In this document: in pieces, positions 27,158-35,288 of the stretch
How positions within the stretch are numbered: position 1 is the first letter of the stretch
Layout of the letters: every line of letters begins with the position of its first letter
From: Arcobacter sp.
Lineage (GTDB): Bacteria > Campylobacterota > Campylobacteria > Campylobacterales > Arcobacteraceae
Direction of reading: 5' to 3'
NCBI GenBank assembly: GCA_002869535.1
Contig: PKUK01000008.1
Location: 1 to 52,247 of the forward strand
Length of the DNA: 52,247 nucleotides
Made by a program: the position numbers and the translations under genes
Notes under the pieces: generated by a model
Databases searched by the model: none
Told to the model about the DNA's origin: nothing
What the model saw: only the letters and a program-made list of their open reading frames with translations

Positions 27158-29053
27158 CTAAACTATTTTATTTTTTCCATCTTTTTTTGCATCATACAAG
27201 CTAGTGTCGGCTCTTTTAATTAAAGTATTAATTTCTTTATCATTGTTATTGTATTCTGAAGTTCCTATACTTACTGTAAACTTTTTATTACTTTTTGTAT
27301 TTTCACTTATACAATCAATTAATTTTTGCGCAACAATTTTTGCTCCATTGATATTGGAATTAGGTAAAAGTATTAGAAATTCATCTCCACCTAGTCTTAC
27401 AATGAAATCATTTTCTCTTATATTTTCTTTCATAATATCAACTAAATCCAATAATACTTGGTCACCCATATCATGACCATAATTATCATTTATAGCTTTA
27501 AAATCATCTATATCAACTAAGAGAATAGATAAAATACCTTTTTCTCTTTTCATTATTTCAAAATATTTTTTAGAAAAATCTTCTAAAAATCTTCTATTAT
27601 AAACTTTTGTTAAAGCATCTGTATTTGAAAGTTCTTCATGCATAGCTCTACTAGCTTCTGTTTTAATTAACTCTTTTGTTCTATTTTCCAACTCTTTTGC
27701 AAGTGTATTAAAGTTTTTATTTACTTCATCAATTTCTGTTATTCCACAATCTACTAAGTGTGTTTGATTTTTATTACGTCCAAGAGTTTTTGTCATATTT
27801 ATAATTTTGCTCAAGGGTTTATTTATTGTGTAAACAAAATCATTAGATTTTTTATGTAAATATATAAAAAATATTAAATAAAATAAAACTATAAATATAA
27901 TTACAATAATTCCTAAATACAAATACTCTTTTTCTAAATCTTTTACGTCACTTAAAATATCATCTTCACTGACTAGTGTAATTGTATACCAAGATAACTC
28001 TTCAATTTTTTCTGTAAAAACAAAGTACCTTTTACCATCTAAAAGAAAGTCATTCTTATAGTTTTTATTATTTACAATATCTTTTAGAATACTTTTTAGT
28101 TCAACACTTTTGTATTTTAATGGCTCTTTTTCACTTTTAAATATAGTATTTGAAATCTTTTCATCTTTTTTATATACATAGTTGTTAAAATTTTCAACCT
28201 TTAATATCTGTGCAATTTTTCTACTCATTGCAATAATCTCTAGGTCTTTATCAATTAAAAAACTTTCTCCCTTATAAGGGATTTTTAAAGTTAAGAAGTT
28301 ATCAATAATCTTATCGACTGTTACATCAAGTCCTACAACTCCTTGCAAAACATCACTCTTATAAATAGGTGCAATTGCACTTATCATCCAGCCTTTACCA
28401 ACAGGATCTAAATATACATTTGTCCAAACTATTTTTTTCTCTGGATTATGTTTAATATCTGCTTTATAGTAAAAATTATAATTTTGCATATCTAAATCTG
28501 CTGGAAAGTTATTGTATGCATTATTATTAAAGGGATAATAACGACTATAATTATGTCTTGAATTAAAATATCCAGCAACTACAATTTGATTGTTTTCAAC
28601 ATTTGATTTTAAATTCTTCTCAAGATATTTTGTTTTTTTTATTTCTTCTATCAACTCACTTGTTATCGAAGTATTCTTCGAAACTATTACAGAAGAGTCA
28701 GTTTCATTATTTGTATTATAGTAGATTCCATTTTCTGCAAATTTATATTTTTCATTGTTTGATACTTTTAGATTATCTATTTGCTCAAAAAAGTTTTCTT
28801 GTTCATTTTGCAAAGATTTCAAACTGTTTTCTACCACATAAAAAGAGTTATTAAAATGATATTTTATATCTTTAACTCTATCATAGACACTCTCTTTAAC
28901 ATCTTTTAAAACAAATTCTGTACTCTTTTGCAAGATATTATTATTGGCGTTAAAATAGAGTATTAATAATGCTAATTCAATAAAAAGAATAGAAGTTAAT
29001 GTAGTTTTTAAATAATTTTTATAAATAATTTTTTTTAGCGTTATTTTTTCCAA
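27158..29053 (-). CDS. Membrane diguanylate cyclase with a periplasmic Cache domain
   Basis: 631 aa. Transmembrane helix 1 (about 16-34), a long periplasmic double-Cache-like sensor (about 40-375, with YYKADIKHNPEKKIVWTNVY and VVGLDVTVDKII), helix 2 (about 376-398), a HAMP-like linker and GGDEF (GGDEF at 555-559). RxxD, the c-di-GMP inhibitory site, lies five residues before it. Cache domains of this type often bind amino acids or other small molecules. It lies just upstream of livK, which hints at a shared ligand but proves nothing. Confidence 0.88.
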   Translation of the reverse strand: MEKITLKKIIYKNYLKTTLTSILFIELALLILYFNANNNILQKSTEFVLKDVKESVYDRVKDIKYHFNNSFYVVENSLKSLQNEQENFFEQIDNLKVSNNEKYKFAENGIYYNTNNETDSSVIVSKNTSITSELIEEIKKTKYLEKNLKSNVENNQIVVAGYFNSRHNYSRYYPFNNNAYNNFPADLDMQNYNFYYKADIKHNPEKKIVWTNVYLDPVGKGWMISAIAPIYKSDVLQGVVGLDVTVDKIIDNFLTLKIPYKGESFLIDKDLEIIAMSRKIAQILKVENFNNYVYKKDEKISNTIFKSEKEPLKYKSVELKSILKDIVNNKNYKNDFLLDGKRYFVFTEKIEELSWYTITLVSEDDILSDVKDLEKEYLYLGIIVIIFIVLFYLIFFIYLHKKSNDFVYTINKPLSKIINMTKTLGRNKNQTHLVDCGITEIDEVNKNFNTLAKELENRTKELIKTEASRAMHEELSNTDALTKVYNRRFLEDFSKKYFEIMKREKGILSILLVDIDDFKAINDNYGHDMGDQVLLDLVDIMKENIRENDFIVRLGGDEFLILLPNSNINGAKIVAQKLIDCISENTKSNKKFTVSIGTSEYNNNDKEINTLIKRADTSLYDAKKDGKNKIV

Positions 29054-29144
29054 AACAGACCTTTTTTAAAGGGGTTTAAAATATTATAATAATATAAGAT
29101 TTTTTAACTTTTCATGTAATAATTAATTAATTTTTTACTTTAAG

Positions 29145-29486
29145 CTAAGATAACTCAAGAGTCATTAAATACATATCTTCACCATCAATTACTTTTGTAC
29201 TGTATGAATCACATTTAGGGCAGTTAAACTCATTTTTTTCTAAGGTAGATTGTTCTTTACAATCAAGACATTCGATGACTACTTTTTGATAATTTATCAC
29301 AAACTCACAGCCATCACATATGGTCTTTTCTTTAAAAGTATCAAATGCAGTTTGTAATAAGTCAGGCTCAACACCACTTAAAGCACCTATTTTTACTATT
29401 ACTTTTGTAACTTTTGTAGCTTCATTTTCTCTAGCATGTTCTTCACAGCTTTCTAGTAATGATTGGACAATTGAATATTCGTGCAT
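29145..29486 (-). CDS. hypA: Hydrogenase nickel-incorporation protein HypA
   Basis: 113 aa, normal length. The start MHEYSIVQSLLESCEE holds the nickel ligand His2 and the following Glu3. The zinc loop has CxxC pairs at CDGC, CLDC and CPKC (about residues 74-93). HypA delivers Ni to the hydrogenase large subunit with HypB. AGGAAAGGAAA precedes the ATG. Last gene of the hypBCD-DUF2132-hypEA run. Confidence 0.95.
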   Translation of the reverse strand: MHEYSIVQSLLESCEEHARENEATKVTKVIVKIGALSGVEPDLLQTAFDTFKEKTICDGCEFVINYQKVVIECLDCKEQSTLEKNEFNCPKCDSYSTKVIDGEDMYLMTLELS

Positions 29487-29550
29487 CAGTTTCCTTTCCT
29501 AATGCCCCATTAAAAAAGGGACTTATATATTTTTTAACTTCTTTTAACAA

Positions 29551-29571
29551 GGGAAATAAATTCCCTTTAAA
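29551..29571 (-). terminator. Hairpin between hypE and hypA
   Basis: AAGGGAA-N5-TTCCCTT sits in the 95-base hypE-hypA gap. It has no T tract of note on the minus strand, so it could be a weak terminator or an mRNA processing stem separating hypA expression from hypE. Confidence 0.35.
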
Positions 29572-29581
29572 GAAGCAAATC

Positions 29582-30580
29582 CTAACAGATTCTTGGAAGT
29601 AATTCACCAGTTGGAACATCCAAAAATCTTTTTGTTCCCCATTGGCTATGTATTACAACTTTTTGTTCATACTCTTTTGTAACTTTTCCTATGATACTTG
29701 CATTTTTTGCCTCTTCAAAAGTCTGTAAAACTTCAAGGGCTTTTTGAGCATCTTCTTTTTTTATAGCCAAAACAAAAGTACCTTCATTGGCTAAGCTTAA
29801 AGCTTCAAACCCTAGTAACTCACAAATACCATTTACTTCATCACATACTGGTATTTTTTCTTCTTCTATTTCTATACAAACATCTGATTGTTTTGCCCAC
29901 TCATTTAAAACAGCACTTACTCCTCCACGCGTAGCATCACGTAAAGCAGTTATTTTTACCCCAGAGTCTATCAAAGCTTTTACTTGTGGATATAAAGAGT
30001 TACAATCACTTTTTAAAGATGTAGTTAAATCCATACCTTCTCGCGCTGCAAATATAGTAGCCCCATGAGCTCCAATATCTCTACTTACAAGTATCAAATC
30101 ATCAGCACTAATATTGTTTGAACTAATACCTTTATATAAAATCTCTCCAATACCAGTAGTATTTATAAAGATTTTATCAACAGCACCTTTGGGTACTACC
30201 TTTGTATCACCACTTACAACAATTGCACCGTTTTTTTCCAACTCTACTTTCATACTCAAAACAATCTTTTCCAAATCACTAACAGAAAAGCCCTCTTCAA
30301 TAATCACAGAACAAGTAAGGTATTTAGGCTTTGCACCCATCATAGCTAAGTCATTGCAAGTACCACAAATAGCAAGCTTACCAATATCTGCACCATTGAA
30401 AAATATTGGACTTACGGTAAAAGAATCCGTAGAAAAAGCTAAAGTTCCATCTTGAATAACTGCTGCATCTTCACTCTTTCTTAATATGTCATTTTTAAAA
30501 GCTTTATAAAAAACCTCAGTTATAAGCTCATTATTTTCCTGCCCACCATTACCGTGTGCTAGTGTTATTGTTTTATTCAT
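29582..30580 (-). CDS. hypE: Hydrogenase maturation factor HypE (carbamoyl dehydratase)
   Basis: 332 aa with the AIR-synthase-like ATP-binding fold: LAHGNGGQENNELI start, FSTDSFTVSPIFF, GDTKVVPKG and RDATRGGVSAVLNEW. It ends exactly in PRIC, whose Cys carries the thiocarboxamide turned into thiocyanate for the Fe-CN ligands. Works with HypF and hands cyanide to HypCD. The stop codon is TAG. Confidence 0.97.
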   Translation of the reverse strand: MNKTITLAHGNGGQENNELITEVFYKAFKNDILRKSEDAAVIQDGTLAFSTDSFTVSPIFFNGADIGKLAICGTCNDLAMMGAKPKYLTCSVIIEEGFSVSDLEKIVLSMKVELEKNGAIVVSGDTKVVPKGAVDKIFINTTGIGEILYKGISSNNISADDLILVSRDIGAHGATIFAAREGMDLTTSLKSDCNSLYPQVKALIDSGVKITALRDATRGGVSAVLNEWAKQSDVCIEIEEEKIPVCDEVNGICELLGFEALSLANEGTFVLAIKKEDAQKALEVLQTFEEAKNASIIGKVTKEYEQKVVIHSQWGTKRFLDVPTGELLPRIC

Positions 30581-30587
30581 TTTAATC

Positions 30588-30818
30588 CTACTTTTCTTTT
30601 GCTCTAGTTTTTAAATACAACTCTTCCACTTTTGCTCTTGCCCATGGAGTTTTTCTAAGAAATTTTAAACTTGAATTAATAGATGGGTCTACTAAAAAGC
30701 ATTTGATATTTATACGATTGCCCAACTCTTTAAATCCAAAATTCTCCACAAGATATTCTAATATATCTTGTAGTTTTACGCCATGAAGTGGATTGTTTTT
30801 ATTTTTTTCATCTGTCAT
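30588..30818 (-). CDS. DUF2132 (VF530-type) small DNA-binding-like protein
   Basis: 76 aa. [40 protein letters not shown] and [14 protein letters not shown] match the DUF2132/VF530 family closely. The structure of family members is a small helical, putatively DNA-binding domain, and function is unknown. It is inserted between hypD and hypE in an otherwise standard hyp operon and starts after the 146-bp hairpin element, so it may have been carried in. AGGAATAAAA precedes the ATG. Confidence 0.85.
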   Translation of the reverse strand: MTDEKNKNNPLHGVKLQDILEYLVENFGFKELGNRINIKCFLVDPSINSSLKFLRKTPWARAKVEELYLKTRAKEK

Positions 30819-30838
30819 TTTTTATTCCTATATTCACG

Positions 30839-30984
30839 ATAAATTGATTTAGTGTATTGAATTTTTGTTAAAATCAAGACGAAAAAATAAATTTAGGAAG
30901 GAGCTTACACGAAGTAAGTGAGTTTCTAAATTTAATTTTTCAACGCCGAGTTTAGCAAAAAGGCGATGCTATAAATCAATTTAT
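30839..30984. repeat. 146-bp imperfect inverted repeat (hairpin element) at the hypD 3' end
   Basis: Outer arms are an exact 13-bp match (ATAAATTGATTTA at 30839-30851 against its complement at 30972-30984). The arms stay alignable inward for about 65 bases each and close on CTTAC-ACGAA-GTAAG (30904-30918). The right arm includes the last hypD codons and stop. It looks like a MITE- or REP-like palindromic element, or a large transcript hairpin that attenuates hypE-hypA expression. It fills the whole hypD-DUF2132 gap. Confidence 0.75.
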
Positions 30985-32103
30985 TAGATTTCCGTATTTA
31001 TAGTACGCCGCACATGCTCCCTCTGAGCTCACCATACAAGACCCTAAAGGACTACTCGGCTTACATGCCGTACCAAACACTTTACAATCCTTCGGATTTG
31101 CCTTCCCCTTTAATATCTCACCGCAAATACATAACTTATGATCATCTATCTCTTCATTTGGCAGTATACTCTCATAGAGTTTTTCAGCATTTAGATAATC
31201 ATATTGCTCTTTTAATTGTAAAGCACTATTTGGAATATCTCCAATACCTCTCCATCTAAAATGGCTTCTTCTTTCAAAAAACTTATCATTTAACTCTTGA
31301 GCTTTTATATTTCCCTCATATGACACAAGTCTCTTATACTCTACTTCTAATTCACATCTATTTTCGACAAATTGTTTAACTATCATAGAGATTGATTGCA
31401 TTACATCAACTGGCTCAAAACCAGAAACTACAACAGGCTTTTTATAATCCCTTGGAAACTCTTCATAAATCTTACTTCCAGTTATAACACTCACATGTGA
31501 AGGTCCAATAAAAGCATCTATTGTGTTTGTTTCATCATCTAAAATTACTCGCATAGGTTCAGGTACAGTTATATGATTTATATGAAATAATATATTTTTA
31601 ATATCTTTTGTTATTACTTGATTAATTAAAGCACTGGTCATAGGAGTTGTTGTTTCAAATCCTATAGCAAAAAAGATAATCTTTTTATTTGGATTTTCAT
31701 CTGCTATTTTTATACACTCTAAAGGAGAATATACAAACCTTACATCTGCTCCTTTACTTCTTGCATCTTGTAAGTTGCCACTGCTTCCAGGCACCTTTAT
31801 CATATCTCCCAAGGTTACAAGTATCACATCTTTTTGCATACTTAAAATATATGCATGATCAATTCTCTCTTTTGGCATAACACAAACAGGACAACCAGGG
31901 CCATGTATAAAGTTAATATTTTCAGGAAGTAATTGTAACAATCCATATTTCATAATAGTGTGGGTATGACCACCACACACTTCCATAATATTAATATTTT
32001 TTTCTAATTTTTTAGCATCTTCTTGAATAAGTTTTTGATATGCTTTTATAGTTTTAGCATCCCTAAAACCATCATATAAATCTTTTAGTTGTAGTTCACC
32101 CAT
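30976..32103 (-). CDS. hypD: Hydrogenase maturation protein HypD
   Basis: 375 aa from the ATG at 32103 (AGG eight bases upstream). A GTG two codons earlier overlaps the hypC stop and is an alternative. CGGHTHTIMKYGL, GPGCPVCVMPK and GFETTTP are the HypD active-site motifs. The C-terminal cysteines (CICGEILKG to GACAAYYKY) hold the [4Fe-4S] cluster. With HypC it builds the Fe(CN)2CO unit. The stop TGA lies inside the arm of the hairpin element, so the extreme C-terminus (NLIN) may be element-derived. Confidence 0.96.
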   Translation of the reverse strand: MGELQLKDLYDGFRDAKTIKAYQKLIQEDAKKLEKNINIMEVCGGHTHTIMKYGLLQLLPENINFIHGPGCPVCVMPKERIDHAYILSMQKDVILVTLGDMIKVPGSSGNLQDARSKGADVRFVYSPLECIKIADENPNKKIIFFAIGFETTTPMTSALINQVITKDIKNILFHINHITVPEPMRVILDDETNTIDAFIGPSHVSVITGSKIYEEFPRDYKKPVVVSGFEPVDVMQSISMIVKQFVENRCELEVEYKRLVSYEGNIKAQELNDKFFERRSHFRWRGIGDIPNSALQLKEQYDYLNAEKLYESILPNEEIDDHKLCICGEILKGKANPKDCKVFGTACKPSSPLGSCMVSSEGACAAYYKYGNLIN

Positions 32104-32108
32104 CAACA

Positions 32109-32390
32109 CTACCTGCTAGGACAATTTTCAGCTTCTAATATCGCTTCTTGCCTATCTAGTTCATCCATTTTATCTATTATCTCTTTGTAAACTTTCAAAG
32201 ACTCTAGGGCATCTTCTTCATCTATTTTATTCATGGCAAAACCTATATGAATAAGTACATAATCACCTACAACTACATCCCTATCAATCAAGTCTAAACT
32301 TGCACTTCTTTCTACTCCCATAGTATCCACTATACAGCTATTCATCTCTGTATTTATACTTTTTATTTTTGATGGTATTGATAAACACAT
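32109..32390 (-). CDS. hypC: Hydrogenase assembly chaperone HypC
   Basis: 93 aa. The start MCLSIPSKIKSI has the essential N-terminal Cys2, and GDYVLIHIGFAMNKIDEEDA is the other HypC signature. The chaperone carries the Fe(CN)2CO moiety from HypD to the large subunit. AGGAGAAAA precedes the ATG. The TAG stop shares a base with a possible GTG start of hypD. A 91-base gap separates it from hypB. Confidence 0.96.
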   Translation of the reverse strand: MCLSIPSKIKSINTEMNSCIVDTMGVERSASLDLIDRDVVVGDYVLIHIGFAMNKIDEEDALESLKVYKEIIDKMDELDRQEAILEAENCPSR

Positions 32391-32481
32391 TTTTATTTTC
32401 TCCTCATCCTGTCATCGGTGCTAACGCACATCGATTTTGGCTCTAAACTAAAAAAGCAAAGCAGTTTACTTTTTCTTACGC

Positions 32482-33267
32482 TTATCGCATCCTTCGTTTA
32501 AAATTAATCCAATCAATTACTTTTTGAACTGAACTTTCATCTTTTGTTGATACTTCTAAAATATCTACACTAGGATTTAGTTTTCTAGCTGCTTCTTTTT
32601 CTTTTTGAATATCATAATCAAAATATGGCAATAAATCTGTTTTAGTAATCAAAATCAAATCTGCACATCTAAACATTACAGGATATTTTTCTATTTTATC
32701 TTCACCTTCAGGAATAGAAACCAAAACAATATTTAAGTGAGTCCCCACATCATAAGAAGCTGGACACACAAGATTTCCAACATTTTCTACAAAACATACA
32801 TCTATATCACCTAAAGATATATCATGTAATCCTTTGTGTACCATAAAAGCATCTAAGTGACAGGCACTTCCTGTTTGTATTTGAACAGCCTTTATACCTT
32901 TTGCAGTTAATCTATCTGCATCTCTTGATGTTTCTAAATCACCTTCTACAACAGCAAATTTAAAATCAACCATACTTGCAAAACTTTCTAAAAGTGTTGT
33001 TTTACCACTACCAGGGCTTGACATAAGATTTATACCCAATACGCCATTTTTTTCAAAATGAGCTCTATTATGCTCTGCTTCATGGTCATTTTTATCAAGT
33101 ATTTTTTTGATTACTGATATTGTTTTAGCATCATTTAATTGTGGATTATGATTAAGTGTTTCATGTGCCGCTTGGTGACTATGACTTTCGTGTGAATGAG
33201 TATGTTCATGCTCGTGGTCATGATGATGGTGATGGTCTGTAATACTGCAACCGCAATCTTTACACAT
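32482..33267 (-). CDS. hypB: Hydrogenase nickel-incorporation GTPase HypB with His-rich N-terminus
   Basis: 261 aa. N-terminal MCKDCGC is the high-affinity nickel site (CxxCGC). It is followed by a His/Glu/Asp-rich stretch (about residues 12-38, some 15 His) suited to nickel storage. The GTPase has the P-loop SSPGSGKTTLLE, then CHLDAFM metal-site residues and LITKTDLL base recognition. Drives nickel insertion with HypA. AAAAGG precedes the ATG. First gene of the hyp operon, with an inverted repeat about 150 bases upstream. Confidence 0.97.
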   Translation of the reverse strand: MCKDCGCSITDHHHHHDHEHEHTHSHESHSHQAAHETLNHNPQLNDAKTISVIKKILDKNDHEAEHNRAHFEKNGVLGINLMSSPGSGKTTLLESFASMVDFKFAVVEGDLETSRDADRLTAKGIKAVQIQTGSACHLDAFMVHKGLHDISLGDIDVCFVENVGNLVCPASYDVGTHLNIVLVSIPEGEDKIEKYPVMFRCADLILITKTDLLPYFDYDIQKEKEAARKLNPSVDILEVSTKDESSVQKVIDWINFKRRMR

Positions 33268-33302
33268 AAGTTATCCTTTTAAAATAGTACATTTTAAAAG
33301 GG

Positions 33303-33393
33303 ACCTTTAGTTCTTTGTCTACTTTTTAGCGCAATTTATAAAAAATTGCTAAAAGTAGCAAAACCTAAAGAAGGTAACGAGTTACCTTTTTTT
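33303..33393. repeat. Tandem hairpins upstream of hypB
   Basis: Two stem-loops lie side by side. The first is imperfect, CTACTTTTTAGC paired with GCTAAAAGTAG (33319-33358), extended by ACCTTTAG against CTAAAGAAGGT. The second is perfect, AAGGTAAC-GA-GTTACCTT (33371-33388), followed by five T on plus. They lie in the hypB leader (minus strand) and could be terminators, attenuators or intergenic palindromic repeats. They fill most of the 259-base gap between hypB and the NifX-like gene, together with the next two entries. Confidence 0.6.
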
Positions 33394-33416
33394 AATTATC
33401 CCATTTAAAAATATTT

Positions 33417-33432
33417 ATGAATAGTTATTCAT
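33417..33432. promoter_or_regulatory. Inverted repeat ATGAAT-N4-ATTCAT (candidate operator) upstream of hypB
   Basis: ATGAATA-GT-TATTCAT, 16 bp with 7-bp arms, about 150 bases upstream of the hypB start. The same 6-bp arms and spacing occur at 49042-49057 upstream of hydA. The size and symmetry suit a TetR-family operator, and a TetR gene lies in this region. Inferred only. Confidence 0.45.
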
Positions 33433-33499
33433 TTGATGTAGTTTAATGAAACTATTCTAAAAGGAAACTAAAAAAAGATTTACTTGTGCATATTTAGAA

Positions 33500-33540
33500 C
33501 AAGTTTTGATAAATAGGAACTTCTATTTATACAAAACTTG
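33500..33540 (-). terminator. Long hairpin overlapping the end of the NifX-like gene
   Basis: CAAGTTTTG plus ATAAATAG (33500-33516) pair with CTATTTAT and CAAAACTTG (33523-33540, one bulged A) around a 6-base loop. The stem includes the last codons and stop of the NifX-like gene. There is no clear T tract, so it may be a transcript-end stabiliser or weak terminator. Confidence 0.55.
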
Positions 33541-33919
33541 CAGATGTCTCTTTTAATATACTATTTACATCTAAAGATTCACCATTGTATTTTACTAACT
33601 TTATACCTTGTGAAGTAAAAGATTTAGCTGTATTTTTACAAGCTTTTTTTACTACTATATAATTACAATCATTAAGTGCAACACCCATTTTGTTGTGTTG
33701 AGCAATATGTTCTTCATCATCATGAGCATGGTCACAAGCGTGATCTTCTTCTGCATGGTCATGGTCTATATCTGTTCTTGGGTTTTGAATAACTGAGTTC
33801 AATTTAAAAGAACGAAACATTCCTGTTCCACTTTGTTCATATATAGCAAATTTAGGAGTATGTCCTGCGTTGCTAAAAAATGTTAAATTTTCATCTTTTA
33901 CTGGAATTGCTATTTTCAT
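33527..33919 (-). CDS. NifX/NifB-type iron-molybdenum cofactor-binding domain protein with His-rich insert
   Basis: 130 aa. MKIAIPVKDENLTFFSNAGHTPKFAIYE is the start of the dinitrogenase FeMo-cofactor-binding (NifX-like) fold, and a KLVKYNGESLDVNSIL end completes it. A His/Asp/Glu-rich insert (about residues 52-75) is suited to binding nickel or zinc. No nif genes are here. The place between hypB and the nickel transporter suggests a metal-carrier role in hydrogenase maturation, which is inference. AAGG precedes the ATG. Confidence 0.75.
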   Translation of the reverse strand: MKIAIPVKDENLTFFSNAGHTPKFAIYEQSGTGMFRSFKLNSVIQNPRTDIDHDHAEEDHACDHAHDDEEHIAQHNKMGVALNDCNYIVVKKACKNTAKSFTSQGIKLVKYNGESLDVNSILKETSASFV

Positions 33920-34018
33920 TTTATTTGCCTTATTTTATTTTTTTGTTAAAGAGTATACTACACTTTCTCCTATATGCAATTATTACTCCATATGTATTAA
34001 AAAAAGGTTATAAATTTA

Positions 34019-34660
34019 TTATAATTTTTCCAAACTATTATTGTGTAATTTATAAATAGTAGGAGTAAGACTATCTATAAAACTTTTGTGGTGAGATACT
34101 ATTATCATAGATTTTTTTATTGTTTTTAATATATTCACAATCTTTTTTTCAGAATCTTCATCTAAAGCATTTGTTGGTTCATCAAGAAGTAATATCTTTG
34201 GTTCTAAAATCAAAAGTCCAGCTAGTGCTACTATTTTTTGTTCTCCACCACTTAAATCAAATATTACTCTATCTTTTAAATGTGATATATGTAATTCTTC
34301 TAAAATCTTTTCAGCTTTTTTTAAAGCTTCAAATTTATCTTCACCTCTTGCACGTAAGGAGAATATCACATCTTCTATAACAGTAGGACATAAAAAGTGA
34401 TTTGTTACATCTTGTGGAAGATATGCAATATCATTTCTAAATCTTTTAAAGTCTTTTAACTTTTCCATTTTATTATGAAATATTTCTACATAGCCCTCAC
34501 ATGGTTTTATAAATCCTGCAATAATCTTCAAAAGTGTACTTTTACCACTTCCATTTGATCCAATTATTGCAATCTTTTCCTCATGTCCTAGATTTAAATT
34601 TATATCTTTTAAAAGCTTATCTTTATAGGATACAGCTCTTAAGTTAATTGAACAACTCAT
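34019..34660 (-). CDS. nikO: Nickel ECF transporter ATPase
   Basis: 213 aa from the ATG at 34660 (AAAGG six bases upstream; a TTG two codons earlier is an alternative). Walker A IIGSNGSGKSTLLK, signature LSGGEQKIVALAGLL and Walker B LLLDEPTNALD mark an ECF/CbiO-type ATPase. It powers nickel uptake with NikQ and the NikM-NikL-NikK membrane parts. Overlaps nikQ by 17 bases. Nickel rather than cobalt is inferred from the hyp-hyd context. Confidence 0.88.
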   Translation of the reverse strand: MSCSINLRAVSYKDKLLKDINLNLGHEEKIAIIGSNGSGKSTLLKIIAGFIKPCEGYVEIFHNKMEKLKDFKRFRNDIAYLPQDVTNHFLCPTVIEDVIFSLRARGEDKFEALKKAEKILEELHISHLKDRVIFDLSGGEQKIVALAGLLILEPKILLLDEPTNALDEDSEKKIVNILKTIKKSMIIVSHHKSFIDSLTPTIYKLHNNSLEKL

Positions 34661-35288
34661 ACCCAACCTTTAATAAAACTACTATAATCGTGCAAGATAA
34701 TACTTTTTCAAAAAGAATAATTTTATTTGAATTTATAAAAAATATTCTATCTTTAAAACCTCTAGCTTTCATACTTAGTTTCATATCCTCTGATTTTTTT
34801 AATTCTTTTATAAATATCATGCCAAAAATATTACCATAAGTTTGGTATGTAAATATGGAAGTGTTACTTACAAAACCTCTTGCTTTTAGAGTATTTTTTG
34901 TCTCTTTAAAATCTTTTGTCAAAAAAGTTATAAGTGAAAGAGTAAAATAAAATACACTAACAATCTTTGGAGGAAAACTCAAACTATCTAGTCCCCTTAC
35001 TATATCATAACCCTTTGATTTGTAAAAAAGTGTAATATTAAAAAGAAGAATTAAATTTGTGCGAATAAGTAAACTAAATGCTTCACTACTATTTTGAAAA
35101 TATACAAAAAAAACAAGAACCAATATAAATGTATTTAGTAAAACAAGCTTTTTTATTATCTGAAAAAAAGACTCTCTTTCCATGAATAAAACAATAATCA
35201 AAGGAAGTAAAAATATATAATGTAGTGAAGAAAAAGCTACTACAAATGAGTATAAAAAGGAGTTGATTAGTTTTAATGATTCTTTCAT
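34644..35288 (-). CDS. nikQ: Nickel ECF transporter transmembrane component
   Basis: 214 aa CbiQ-type protein with about five transmembrane helices. Two Ala-Arg-Gly coupling motifs (TLKARGF near residue 136 and MKARGF near 176) contact the ATPase, as in the family. It overlaps the previous gene by four bases (ATGA). Confidence 0.85.
   Translation of the reverse strand: MKESLKLINSFLYSFVVAFSSLHYIFLLPLIIVLFMERESFFQIIKKLVLLNTFILVLVFFVYFQNSSEAFSLLIRTNLILLFNITLFYKSKGYDIVRGLDSLSFPPKIVSVFYFTLSLITFLTKDFKETKNTLKARGFVSNTSIFTYQTYGNIFGMIFIKELKKSEDMKLSMKARGFKDRIFFINSNKIILFEKVLSCTIIVVLLKVGYELFN

Noticed and set aside
31014-31880. Open frames antisense to hypD
   Set aside because: They lie entirely within an intact, well-recognised hypD and show no known motif or ribosome site.
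33527-33919. Nitrogenase cofactor gene (nifX/nifB) and hence nitrogen fixation
   Set aside because: Only the small domain is present and no other nif gene is nearby. The context is nickel and hydrogenase.
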